This document shows, piece after piece, positions 42,222-51,420 of a stretch of DNA of 64,000 bases (its first letter is position 1; the number at the start of each line of letters is the position of its first letter). Origin of the DNA: Effrenium voratum (taxonomy: Eukaryota; Sar; Dinophyceae; Suessiales; Symbiodiniaceae); contig CAUJNA010002957.1 of the NCBI GenBank assembly GCA_963377175.1, forward strand, positions 687,501 through 751,500, read 5' to 3'. The translations under genes and the position numbers were made by a program. The notes under the pieces were generated by a model. It did no database searches, was not told the origin of the DNA, and worked only from the letters and a program-made list of their open reading frames with translations.

Positions 42222-42306
42222 TGGGACTTTCATGGTCTTTGACGTGATCCCGTTCTATGAGGTCAAGTCCATTTGGATTGGCAAAAGCAACGGAGGGAAG
42301 CGCCTG
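41514..42306 (+). other. Tpt1/KptA RNA 2'-phosphotransferase domain (split by a frameshift)
   Basis: Family landmarks appear in order. LSHDLCRVLRH carries the Arg-His pair (41556-41561), followed by EGGWVDIDAVI as in the winged-helix lobe (GWv.id). CIRVTTGHS carries the Arg at 41892 and the GHS signature. AFHVTYVENLPSIVRCGLVP corresponds to the HGT...I...GL block, with His at 41991. NRLALHF supplies the second-lobe Arg (42066) and His. After +1 reading at about 42151, AIIYIPSATLARYG and AANGTFMV match the final strands and the ENG-like motif. Tpt1 enzymes remove an internal 2'-phosphate from spliced RNA by transfer to NAD+, and relatives cap RNA ends with ADP-ribose. The Arg-His-Arg-Arg set known to be essential in the yeast enzyme is present, so only the frameshift argues against activity. 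Confidence 0.8.
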
Positions 42307-42720
42307 GAGTACGCTGACATCAAGAGGGCGTACTCGAAGTGTGTGGAGAACGAGATCTGCCCTGGCTTTGTCAACTCTTCCCAAGAGTCGGCTGCGATGT
42401 TCCTCCAGAACGTCGCAAAGATCAGCGAGAGGATGCCGGAGACTGAGACAGGTGCCGATAATCTGCACTACATCGTTGACATGGTTAATCGTGCCTGCGA
42501 ACTCTATCGAAACAACAAGATGGAGGAGTTCAACGCACAGGTCAACGAGGTCCGGGACGAAGTCAGCAAAGTCGTCATCCTGAATGATGAGACATGGGAA
42601 GGACTGAGGTGCCGGATATGTCCATCATGTGCGACCGCGATCCCCACCTGCTTCTGCTTATGCCTGGAGTGCGAGGCACAACTGATCTCCATCGGAAGAT
42701 ACTACATTCACATCAATCCG
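42152..42720 (+). CDS. Continuation of cargo in +1 frame: Tpt1 C terminus and Cys-rich segment
   Basis: Protein-like sequence switches to this frame at the G4 run 42151-42154 and continues past the ATG at 42232 (MVFDVIPFYEVKSIW). It includes a helical stretch (ADNLHYIVDMVNRACELY) and a Cys-rich knot CRICPSCATAIPTCFC then CLECE, probably zinc-binding. The likely native frame then reverts at about 42715 to that of the last open frame. Beyond 42720 this frame is Arg/Thr-rich and not convincing. Confidence 0.6.
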
Positions 42721-43673
42721 ATGACGAGGAGGACAACCAAAACCCCAACGTCTCTGGAGATGCCAGGCGTGCACAGGAAGAAGCTAACCACGATGCGGCA
42801 GCACAGGAGGATGAAGACGAAGCGGAGGAAGTTCCGGGAGATGATGACGACATGGACACGCAAGGATATACATCCGGCTATGCGTCAGAGGAGGAAGACA
42901 GCGGTTGGCATTACCGCGACACCGATCTGGCGTCACGGGACATTATAAGTTCCCAACGGATGGCGATCTGCCTTGACGAGCCGCGTGAGGCTCAGTACAT
43001 GGCAGGATTTATCGCACTCCAGCTGTCCAAGATGTGGGGGATGTTTGAAGGTGGTGAGGAGAGAACGATGAATGCCGGACTCGAAGGGAGGCCGGGCTGC
43101 CCTTACCACAATGACTTCAAGAGGTACCCCAACATCACCGATCAGGATCAGGAAGGTATACTCTTACCATCAACAGCGAAGAAAATTTCTCAGTCGGAGA
43201 ATGTTCGGACGAGATCCTTCCGATCGGTTGAGGAGCGTGAAGATTATATTCGTATGATGGTGTGCAAATGCGAGGGACTTTACACATTCTACAAGCTGTG
43301 GATTGCAGCGAGAATCCTCGATGTCACCAAGGAAGAAATGAAGCTCCTGGTCAAGGACCGAGTGCACCCGGTGGGTGATATTATTTTCAGATGTTTTGCA
43401 CTGGCTTTCAACTGTAAGTATATATCATTCGTGAGGGATGGCCTGAACCTTGGCAAGAATGGTTACACGGTCAACGTGAGCGCCATCATCTCGGCCATCG
43501 ACCCGAACAAGTGCGACACACCCCTGCTGGATTGGTGCCTTCGGAAAGGGCACTGGTTGCCAGAGGATCACAACAAGAAGTGTGTCCGGGCACGAGAAGC
43601 CCAGAAGAACTTGGACGAGGAGTTCCGTCGACGTACCCATAGGCTGTCCATTGGGGACAGGTATGCTTCGTGA
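42594..43673 (+). CDS. C-terminal cargo: acidic linker and unknown domain
   Basis: The convincing part begins at about 42720 (SDDEEDNQNPNV...), with an acidic run (DEDEAEEVPGDDDD) followed by a region with REDYIRMMVCKCEGLYTFYK, LLVKDRVHPVGDIIFRCFAL and GYTVNVSAIISAIDP. It ends in TGA at 43671 about 630 bp before the right LTR. No family is recognised. The part upstream of 42720 in this frame overlaps the Cys-rich segment of the other frame and is probably not translated. Confidence 0.6.
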   Translation: MGRTEVPDMSIMCDRDPHLLLLMPGVRGTTDLHRKILHSHQSDDEEDNQNPNVSGDARRAQEEANHDAAAQEDEDEAEEVPGDDDDMDTQGYTSGYASEEEDSGWHYRDTDLASRDIISSQRMAICLDEPREAQYMAGFIALQLSKMWGMFEGGEERTMNAGLEGRPGCPYHNDFKRYPNITDQDQEGILLPSTAKKISQSENVRTRSFRSVEEREDYIRMMVCKCEGLYTFYKLWIAARILDVTKEEMKLLVKDRVHPVGDIIFRCFALAFNCKYISFVRDGLNLGKNGYTVNVSAIISAIDPNKCDTPLLDWCLRKGHWLPEDHNKKCVRAREAQKNLDEEFRRRTHRLSIGDRYAS

Positions 43674-44299
43674 AGATGCTGATTGCGGTACGATGTGGGT
43701 CAGTCCCCATCTGTTACTTGCGTCACATCGACACTATTGCGGTGGAACGACTTTATGTCATGATTTATATTCATGTGTCCAAGATGACTGGATGTGTACA
43801 GGGTTACATATTCCGATGACTATGACGCTCTGGATATTCATGGATGGAACTATTACCTTATAGATGATATCGTTTCATTATTTATGCATTGTCCATGGTA
43901 TCTGGAATGGCTATGATTTGCATTGATTACTCACCGATGTTTCTTTGCCGGAAATATGCAGACCGATCACGAGCAGGCCCCTCTGGTGGACTTTTGTGGC
44001 CAACCCATTTATGGATGACAGCTGCGCGATGCGCAAATGCGGCAGCTGGATAGTTCGTTGGTGGTCAAATGACGTGACGATTGTGTATTGTATACACCTG
44101 CATATGGAAGTGTGCTTCGATTGATGGATGAATGTTTCACTTTTCGTACAATCGAACCCGGCATGTTTCACAACGAATGAACGGTGTAGTGATAGCAAGT
44201 AAAAGAATGCACGACACGATTTCGTAGTTGAAGCCGTGGCCAGTGGAACGTTTTGTGGTGTTTGGACCGCATGATGAACAATGCGACCCAAATGGGGGA
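43674..44299 (+). other. 3' non-coding region of the LTR element
   Basis: No coding potential recognised. It contains the sixth TGGGTCAGTCCC at 43696-43707, here outside any coding region, and ends in a purine-rich AATGGGGGA run (44291-44299) that may serve as polypurine primer. Confidence 0.6.
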
Positions 44300-44649
44300 T
44301 GTTAAAACCCTCTAGGCCCCGTGCCGAAATTGGGTAGCAGTTCTGAGGTCCTTGTTGGTGTTGCTTCCCAAGTTCCATTGATCGCCATTTGGCTCAAGAC
44401 ACAATTGAGGTTCAAGATCTGATGTGTGACTGCATACATACGTGATCGGCATTGAGAGCGAAAACACTTTCGCTTGCGCTGCATTTGTCAGGACCACTGT
44501 TGTAACTATCATTCCTTCTCCCTTACAACGTTTACACGGGTTCGGCTATAACGGCATCGTCCGTATACACCTTTCTACGTGGTTGGTATTACAGCTTGAG
44601 GGTTCGGTGCATAGCGTCCCACGGGACGTCACCTTGCCGTCTCTTGACA
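44300..44649 (+). repeat. Right LTR (350 bp)
   Basis: TG at 44300-44301 to CA at 44648-44649. Contains a perfect 7-bp hairpin AGCGAAA-ACAC-TTTCGCT at 44457-44474 that is broken in the left LTR, and the spliced-leader-like segment at 44384-44398. Confidence 0.97.
44384..44398 (+). promoter_or_regulatory. Spliced-leader-like segment in right LTR
   Basis: Same GCCATTTGGCTCAAG as in the left LTR at 26813-26827. Confidence 0.5.
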
Positions 44650-44654
44650 GCTAG
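44650..44654 (+). repeat. Target-site duplication, right copy (GCTAG)
   Basis: Matches 26724-26728. Confidence 0.9.
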
Positions 44655-45261
44655 TGACTATACTGGAGACGTGATTCGCTATTTCCTGCGTGGAGTACAT
44701 GGGGGTGCCAAGGCAAATGCAGGCCCTGCCAAGACAGGGCTTACTGGTGCTGCTTCTGCATCCGATGGAAAGAGTGTTGACAAAGTCCAAAATGATGTTG
44801 TGAGGTGCCTTATCTCATATGGGGTCGCTGCTAAGACAGCACATCAGTGGAGTGGGAACCTCTTTGCAAAGACTGGCGGTGATGTTGTGCAGCAGGTCTT
44901 GTCTGCAGGGCATGGAAATCTGCTCGTGGCCTTGCTAAGACTGGTGAGTGGAAGCCCCCAGGCTCGTGATTTTCGGCTGTGCGGCGACTTCTTCAAGCTC
45001 CCTGATCGTACCGCTCCGCCTGTTGTTGATAGGCTGTCCAGCACAGGTTGTGGGGTAGTTCTCATTGATGTTGCTGATGTTCTTCCCTGGCTCCAGGCCG
45101 AGATGCGCACGACAGACTCCTTTGCAACTTGTGTTCTCGGTCAACTTGATTACGACAAGTGGAAGCAGTGGAATCCAGTCGAAATCACTTGCCCGGCCAT
45201 TGACTCCGAAGGTCTGACGGTGATACTTCGTGTCACACTGCTTATGTCTTGGCCCCCATGA
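44655..45261 (+). pseudogene. LINE-like element central region after the insertion
   Basis: The frame begins TGACTATACTGG and reads DYTGDVIRYFLRGVHGG, in phase with the frame interrupted at 26728. The translation continues with a helical region (VQNDVVRCLISYGVAAKTAH) and a region with GVVLIDVADVLPWL. An upstream start within the LTR is artefactual. It ends at a stop near 45261, where the next segment continues in another frame. No domain recognised. Confidence 0.55.
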
Positions 45262-45691
45262 CATCATCATCGGATCTAGGAAAGTGCAGAAATTGCCCGA
45301 TGCAGTTGTGCAGTGTCACATCACGGCATGCAATTCTGATTTCAGTGAGAGTGAGCGGCATGAACTTGTACGTTCCCCTGTCAAGCACGTGCTGCGATCC
45401 TTGCCCGACAGCTTGGTCAAAGACGGCATTCGTGGGGTATGGGGCCGCAGCTTTCAGGCCGACAAGAAGCGAGTGAAGCCCCAGGCCGCAACAAGTGTCA
45501 GGTTTTTTCTCAACGTGTGTGAGAATCGCCTGGTCGAGCTTTTACGACATTCTGGCATTTGTGGAGCGTACATTGTGGCATTGGATCCTGGCAATCGGAG
45601 TGCGCCTCATCCAGAGTTTGCCGTTGTGTGGACGCCTGGCTTATCCCGGGTTTGTCACTTCCAAAGCCGGATTTGGGGTCCGGGTGGCTAG
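45230..45691 (+). pseudogene. Conserved-looking LINE-like ORF segment
   Basis: Includes ERHELVRSPVKHVLRSLPDS, VWGRSFQADKKRVKPQAATS and HPEFAVVWTPG. This combination resembles a segment I associate with dinoflagellate LINE polyproteins upstream of the endonuclease, possibly nucleic-acid binding, but the function is unknown. It is frameshifted at both ends. Confidence 0.5.
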
Positions 45692-45907
45692 AGCTGACGT
45701 TAAGAATGCGAGACTCTTCGGCTTCTCTAACCCCATTCGTGTTCAGGACGTTTATCGACGATATATCGAATTGGCTTGCCGCCAGGAACCACCTTGACTA
45801 TGTTGTCAACCTTCTGAAAGAGCTGAAGTGAACGGCAAAGCCCATTCGTCGGGTTAATGTCACTAACTGGATTGTAGGAGCCGAAGGTAGGTGAGCCTCC
45901 TGAAACG

Positions 45908-46392
45908 GTGATCACCTTTAGCACTTGCCTCATCGCCCGTGCTAACCGTGCCCCGCATAATGAGCCTGTGTTGCTGCATGGAGCCCGCAAACCTCGTAAG
46001 CAACCGCAGGCCGCAAATGGGGGCACTTCCGCCTCGGATCCGTGGCTCATCAAGGACGTGTGGAGTGGCCATTCTGCTTCGGTGTCAGCGGCTGCAGGTG
46101 TCGGCACTAGTGGAGCGGCAACAGGCACCAAGCTAGTGCCTGGCCCGATTGAGCAGCGTTTTTCGCAGCAGGAAGCCCGGTTGGCTAAAATGCTGCCAGA
46201 GCCGATGACATGGAGAAGAAACAGGCCTCTTTCAGTCAGGACGTCAAGCAGGAGTTCGAGAAAGTTTCTGGGCAGCTGGTTGGATTTAAGAACACTCTGG
46301 AACAGACGTTGGCCGCTGCACTTGAGAACCTGCGTGGTGAGGCAGATTCGTCCAAGAAGCAGAAGATCAGTGATGATGAAAACATGCTGTGA
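45908..46392 (+). pseudogene. Linker and coiled coil upstream of endonuclease
   Basis: Pro/Ser/Ala-rich sequence with DPWLIKDVWSG, then GPIEQRFSQQEARLAKM. It shifts frame near 46200 into a coiled coil SFSQDVKQEFEKVSGQLVGF that ends with KKQKISDDENML and a stop at 46390. Probably a multimerising or RNA-binding region of the LINE protein. Confidence 0.45.
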
Positions 46393-46979
46393 CATCAGGG
46401 AAGACCTGTCAATTTGGTGCATGAGTCCTGCCCATTGAAGGCTTCTGGCTGGAAGAAGCAGGACGTTGAATTTGGTGCGAATGCTTGGTGCTTGCTGGTA
46501 CTTTGCTCTTTTATGCAGCAGCTTCAGTGGTACTTGGTGTTTCAATGCCAGTTGCAACATGAGTGTGATGTCGGAGCCTGGATTCCTTCCGGGCGCAGTG
46601 GGGATACTGGGGTGTCTCAAGGTGCTACCTTGCAGACTCATTGGGGTGATTACCTAACTTGCAGCAGGTCCGTGCCTCTCTGGTTTGTGGGTTAGGTTGC
46701 AGCTGGGCCCAAATTGGCAGGCTGCCAATACGATTGAGGTGCATGATCAGATTAAAAAACTGGCCGCTTTTGATGATTGACGTTGGAGTGGGCGTTGACG
46801 CACGTGTGCGGACGTGTGTTGCAAACGAGGGATTCCCCCTACGGAAGCTCCTTGTCGACTTGATGTTTTCCGACCATCTGATGAGACCAACTTTGTCTCT
46901 TCTTTTTTCTAATGGCAATTGCAGCCTCCTAGTTTACTCTTCATGTTCACATGAGGCGATGGCTGCCAACCGGTTTGTG

Positions 46980-48118
46980 TCGCTTGTAGCTCATTTCCAT
47001 GCTGTATTCGTGCTTGGCAAACATGATTGTGTGTGGGGTGGTGTACTGCCCTTTCGGCTCAGTCCACAGCACGGTTCTCGGATCGGCGAGCCAGCACACC
47101 CTGGACCTTGCCAATTTAAAGATTTTCGTTTGTGCATCTTGAATCCTACGGCTGTGTTTCGTAAGGCGCCTGCTTTCAACAAGCTTAATGTGCAGGTGTT
47201 GTTTCTTGCTGAGACCTCTCAACAACCACACAAGAGTTGGAAACGCGTGAATTGCGTACGTTTGCTCTTGAAGTCCAATGGGGCCATCCTGTGCAGCCAT
47301 GTAAGAGCGACTACGCATTGCCTAACTCAGCTAAGCGAGGCAAGGCAGTGGGTGTCGCCATTGCATCCCAGTTGCCGATCCGGAGGGTGCAGCCCCCGTT
47401 GCCGGTGGAGCGGGATAAGACTTGACGTTTTGCTGAGTCCTGGATTCGGTTGGGATCGCTGCAAGTGCTCTCGATTGTTGTTTATGCTTTCGTGGATGGG
47501 CCGGACTCTGTCACTAAGAATGCGATGCTGCTTGCATTTGCGTGTCATCGAGCGTCGCTTTGCAGGTCAGGTGTAATAATCTCAGGTGATTTTAATAAGT
47601 CGCTTGCACATCAGCCCACATGGACCAACTTACAACAGCTTGGCTTTGTAGACACACTGCAGCTCGCACGGCAAAGGTGGCCAAACCAAGTTACCCCCAC
47701 GTACAGCGGGGCTACTTGGAACGACACACTTCTTGTGCGTGGCCCGCTCTTGGCATACCTACATGATGCTACGGTCTTAACAGATCACGCGTTTGGCCCT
47801 CACTTACCCTTCGTTGCTACGTTTCGTGTGCCGTGTCAGACTCTTGCCCGTCAAGTGTGGCAACTCCCACGTGACTTCACGTTGCTACCGATCAACAAAG
47901 ACGAAATTGCTCGCAGGTACCAGTCACCTTCGTTTGAATCGCCGCCTGATGAGCGCCGGTTCAGGCCGACGCTGGTGATGCCTCCTCCTCGCTACCTGCA
48001 CAGTTCGCGGGGCGCTGTCGTCCTCCGGCGTTTAAGCGCAGGCAAGCACCGGCGCTTGTCAAGCCATGCGCCGACGTGTTTGCTAATCCGTCTTGTGATG
48101 TCGCTTCTTTTGATGTGA
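46980..48118 (+). pseudogene. AP-endonuclease domain of LINE-like element (frameshifted)
   Basis: A segment GSRIGEPAHPGPCQF precedes the endonuclease, as in many large LINEs. The endonuclease opens with LCILNPTAVFRKAPAFNKL and VQVLFLAETS (the N...K...xET block), moves frame near 47240 (GKAVGVAIASQLPIRRV), then again near 47450 to IISGDFNKSLAHQ (GDFN, about 47580) and LTDHAFGPHLPF (DH motif, about 47780). These are the order and signatures of exonuclease-endonuclease-phosphatase folds that nick target DNA for target-primed reverse transcription. Three frames are used, so it is inactive as assembled. Confidence 0.7.
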
Positions 48119-48165
48119 CCTTTACTACTAGGCAGTTGAGATGACTGCGAACATACCATAGGACA

Positions 48166-48609
48166 TTGCGTGCTTCACTGCGCCTAGGCACTAGCGAGGC
48201 CCGCAGACTGCAAATGTTGCAAGAGTGGAACGCCATTCGGAGGGCACGGGGTTTTAAAATGCCCTTTCCTAGATGGGCCGTTCTTCATGCTGGCTGTTGG
48301 TTTGATGAGCCTTCCACAACTCACGCGCTGCATTGGCTTTCTGACTTGATACTACTGGTCAAAAGCAGGCTTTGCAGAGAAGAAAATCTTGGTACCATGC
48401 TCACCTATGATTGGCGTTGCGACGGTGGCCGACTTACTTGCAGGATGCTAAAGCCTAAGGCTGTCTCCACCCTCAGCCATCTTGCTTACCTTGACAGTGT
48501 TCCATCGTTGCACTGCGTGCGGTCGCAAAGCAGGCCCCTCGGACGACCACATGATCTGATTGCCGGCGATGACATTTGCATTTCTGGTGCTATAGTGTCA
48601 GAATCCTGA
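48166..48609 (+). pseudogene. Region between endonuclease and RT
   Basis: Protein-like from LRLGTSEARRLQMLQEWNAI to PFPRWAVLHAGCWF and WLSDLILLVKSRL. It probably belongs to the element's connecting region. Another frame (48576-48815) carries the next stretch (DALASGCFNVQEWTTSPIEV). No catalytic motif. Confidence 0.4.
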
Positions 48610-49115
48610 GTGTTGCCGGGGATGTGCTCACACTCTCCGAGATGCCCACTGATGCGTTGGCTTCGGGGTGTTTTAATGTTCAGGAGTGGACTACCTCGCC
48701 CATCGAAGTTGCGGGGCAACTTGAAAGGGCTTGGGTTCCTTATTGGCAACGTGATCCTGCTGAATTTCAAACTGACGGTGCTAACTGGGAGGATGCCCTT
48801 GCCTTGTGCAGGTAGCACGCTGTGCGTCTTGACAACTGGCAAAGTGCGCATATTTCCCCAGATGCCTGGCTGCAAGCCATTAGTAAAACTAAGCCTTTCT
48901 CAGCCAAAGGAGCGTGTGGTTGGTCTCGTAAGGAGCTTGCTTCATTACCTCCCAGGCGTTGGCTGACCTTTGTGAAATCTTTTAAAGCCTAATACGAAGT
49001 GCTGCTTGGCCTGACTGGTTGGTGACCGCCCGTACGGTTTTTCTCTTGAAGGACCCTGCGCTGCCGGCCCCTTCCACTATCACTACGCGGCCTTCGCCTG
49101 TGGACCAAGGTTTGG

Positions 49116-49835
49116 GTGCTTGAGTTACTTCAAGGTTTGCCAGGCCGCTCAACAACGGATGTGTACTGGCCCTTGCAGCTTAAGGTTGAAAAATCATTAC
49201 TCGATGACGGGGCGGGCGCCCGATACGGCTTCGTACTCGACCTTACTAAATGTTTCAATTTGCTGAGCCGATATCTGGCAGTCGAACTTCTCCAGCTTGC
49301 TGGGTTACCGACCTGTATTGCCCATGCCTGGCAGGCGGCGATGTTTCGATGTGTGAGGGTGCTACAGGTATGTGGGCACAGTTCTGCACCGGTCCCTTCT
49401 ACAACGGGCGTTGCGGAAGGTGATCCTGCCGGGCCTCTTGTGATGATCCTGGTTGCAACTGTGTGGACTCGCATGCTCGCTGCCGAACATGCTTTTGCAG
49501 ATAACCTTGAGGTCACTACTGCCTCATTCCCTGCGGCCGTGGCTGCTGTTGAAGCCAATCATAAGTTCCACGTCGCCCTGCGCAATCAGATCAATTATAA
49601 TAAAAGCTGGTGCTGGGCCACGACAAAGGAAGGAACAGCAAATTGGCACACCTTTTTGCTCACTTTGCCAGTGCACCGTAGGTTCCCGGTTAGGAACGAT
49701 GGTGTCGATTTAGGGGCTCAGATGTCTTACACCAAGAAAAATGCAGCCACTGCCAAAAACCGACGTATTGATGAGGCCATTCGTAAAACCAATGCCATCC
49801 CCACCTTGCCCTTATGTGTGTCTGATGCTGCTTAG
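49116..49835 (+). pseudogene. LINE-like reverse transcriptase fragment
   Basis: Motif A is FVLDLTKCFNLLSRY with Asp near 49238. Motif B is GVAEGDPAGPLVMI near 49410. Motif C is HAFADNLEV with Asp at 49500-49502, that is FADN instead of the usual FADD/YxDD; Asn here is known in some RT lineages and may be native. Thumb-like sequence continues to 49835 (RRIDEAIRKTNAIP). Fingers upstream (48900-49115) are in other frames. Confidence 0.7.
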
Positions 49836-50132
49836 GCGATACGTTCAGCGGGTTGTCCGTCGGGTTATATGGGCTAGAAGGAAACTTTCCTGCTCATGAC
49901 AAACTGCACGAACTTCGATTGGCAATTGCCTGTGCCTTGACAGGCATCGACTCACGAAAAAAGGGACAGCACTCCTGTAATGCGTGGGTTGCATGCTCGA
50001 CCTTGGCTGACTTTATCGTCGATCCCACCTTCGAGTGTTCCAAACTTGTCTTCAAGAATATTCTTTTTGGGCAAAAAAAGACCGGGCCTTGGCTAGTGTT
50101 GCTTGGGACCTTGCTAGTGGCTATCAACGTGC

Positions 50133-50654
50133 TTGCGCCGGCTTAACGGACATGGCCATGCGTTGCGGGCGACCTGTCAAGTGCTTGGATGGAAGCTCCA
50201 GTCAGATTTGAAGTTCACTGACACTCGCGGCATTTGCTACACGTTGACCACCTTGTCCAACTCCGAGGTGCAACTGCTCAAAAGGAAAACCTTCCTGAAT
50301 TTGGACAGCTATCATCCACAGCGTACAGGTAGTGTCTTACGCAGGTGTCATAAAGGACACCGCAAAACCTTGACGGGTATGCTGCTGGGAACGCACAGCT
50401 CCTTGGAACAAAGGAAGCACTGGCAGTCGTCAGCGCAACTCTTGTGTCCACCATGTACACTGGAAGACGACACGGTCATGCACACCGTCCTTGATTGCCC
50501 TGAGCTTGCACAGGAGCGTGAGGGATGGGCTGATTTGCTTCGGGGCTTGCCTAGGGACGATGAGCTGCTCTTCAGCTTCCATTCTGTGCCTGCCACGCAT
50601 TGGGACGATGTGATTGCTAAAGTTCTGTGGAATATCCGCTTACCGCCAACCTAA
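50133..50654 (+). pseudogene. RT C-terminal region with Cys/His cluster
   Basis: A 173-codon frame has LLCPPCTLEDDTVMHTVLDCPELAQE, giving C-x2-C-x8-H-x4-C-like spacing comparable to the Cys/His cluster found after RT in many LINEs. It lies between RT and RNase H. Confidence 0.55.
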
Positions 50655-50655
50655 C

Positions 50656-51420
50656 TTCAGTGCCAGTCACATCGGTGACCGCCTCTGCTTCACTGATGGG
50701 TCATGCGACGTGTTGCGCGAGTGTTCCCATCCTGTTGCAGCGTGGAGTATTGTTCTCGAAGGTGCAGCTACACCGCCCGAGCGGGCCGTACTTGGTCAGC
50801 TGACGTTGGGGGACGTGCAGTCTGTGGCATCACGTTGCGCCGTATTGCAGTGTGGCAATGTACCGCGTAAGCAACGTGTCAATAGGGCCGAGCTTTCGGC
50901 CCTCGCTGTTCTCTTCCGTGCGCATCCAGCTGCGACTGTGCACACAGACTCACAATATGCTAAGACCATCGTTTGTGCAGTTGCTGGTAATCCGGACATT
51001 AGGATGTTTCACAGAGCTAAAAACTTTGATTTGTGTGAAACCTTTCAAGGAACTCTGGATAGACCTTGTGTCTTGTGGATTGGTAGCCATCAGGCGCCAG
51101 AGAAGCACTTCTCGCCTGAGTACAACTTGGCCATTGTTGGTAATACTGTGGCTGACACGGCTGCTAACTTCGCCCGACGTTGCTCGCCGCAAGAGCTGCT
51201 TCGTCCTGTTATGGCGGCGCGTGCTCACGTGAAAGCGCATACTGAACGATGCCTGCAGCTCATGACCTGCGTGGCTGAGCTTTCGGAGGCGAAGTGGATC
51301 AAGCAGTCCAAGATGCCCAAGCAGATGCTTTGGCTCCCGATGCGGACTTACCACCGGGTTCACAGGAACATTCAAGTCGCTGGGTGTGTGCCCGTGAGGC
51401 GTTGCAGAGAATTGGTGTAG
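50656..51420 (+). CDS. RNase H domain of LINE-like element
   Basis: The frame continues upstream to 50614 but coding similarity starts about 50670. Catalytic motifs: LCFTDGSCD with Asp at 50695, NRAELSALAVLF with Glu near 50890, VHTDSQYAKTI with Asp near 50945, and VGNTVADTAANFA with the last Asp near 51153. All four acidic positions of a type I RNase H are present, making this the best preserved module of the element. It would degrade RNA in the RNA-DNA hybrid during integration. Confidence 0.75.
   Translation, partial: FSASHIGDRLCFTDGSCDVLRECSHPVAAWSIVLEGAATPPERAVLGQLTLGDVQSVASRCAVLQCGNVPRKQRVNRAELSALAVLFRAHPAATVHTDSQYAKTIVCAVAGNPDIRMFHRAKNFDLCETFQGTLDRPCVLWIGSHQAPEKHFSPEYNLAIVGNTVADTAANFARRCSPQELLRPVMAARAHVKAHTERCLQLMTCVAELSEAKWIKQSKMPKQMLWLPMRTYHRVHRNIQVAGCVPVRRCRELV

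Larger units (their letters stand above)
26729..44649 (+). mobile_element. 17.9-kb Copia-type LTR retrotransposon with large extra coding cargo
   Basis: 350-bp LTRs beginning TG and ending CA, a 5-bp TSD, a PBS-like segment and a purine run before the right LTR define the element precisely. The coding order is Gag, protease, integrase, RT, RNase H; integrase before RT is diagnostic of Copia. It is several times longer than a typical Copia element (about 5 kb) because about 6.6 kb of extra protein-coding sequence follows RNase H. The LTRs differ by one substitution and two single-base indels, so insertion was recent relative to decay of the host LINE. Pol contains frameshifts and an apparent RNase H deletion, so autonomy is doubtful. 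Confidence 0.95.

Noticed and set aside
42594..42720. Start of a separate protein at the ATG at 42594
   Set aside because: In this interval the Cys-rich sequence in the other frame is clearly the better protein; the ATG is probably internal noise.
44596..44654. Start codon for the LINE central region inside the right LTR
   Set aside because: The LTR belongs to the inserted element; the real frame is continuous with 26728 before insertion.
47086..47109. GEPAHPGP as a 2A-type ribosome-skipping peptide
   Set aside because: It has the final PGP but lacks the D-x-E-x-N-P-G-P consensus; similar GE..NPGP segments precede LINE endonucleases without evidence of skipping.
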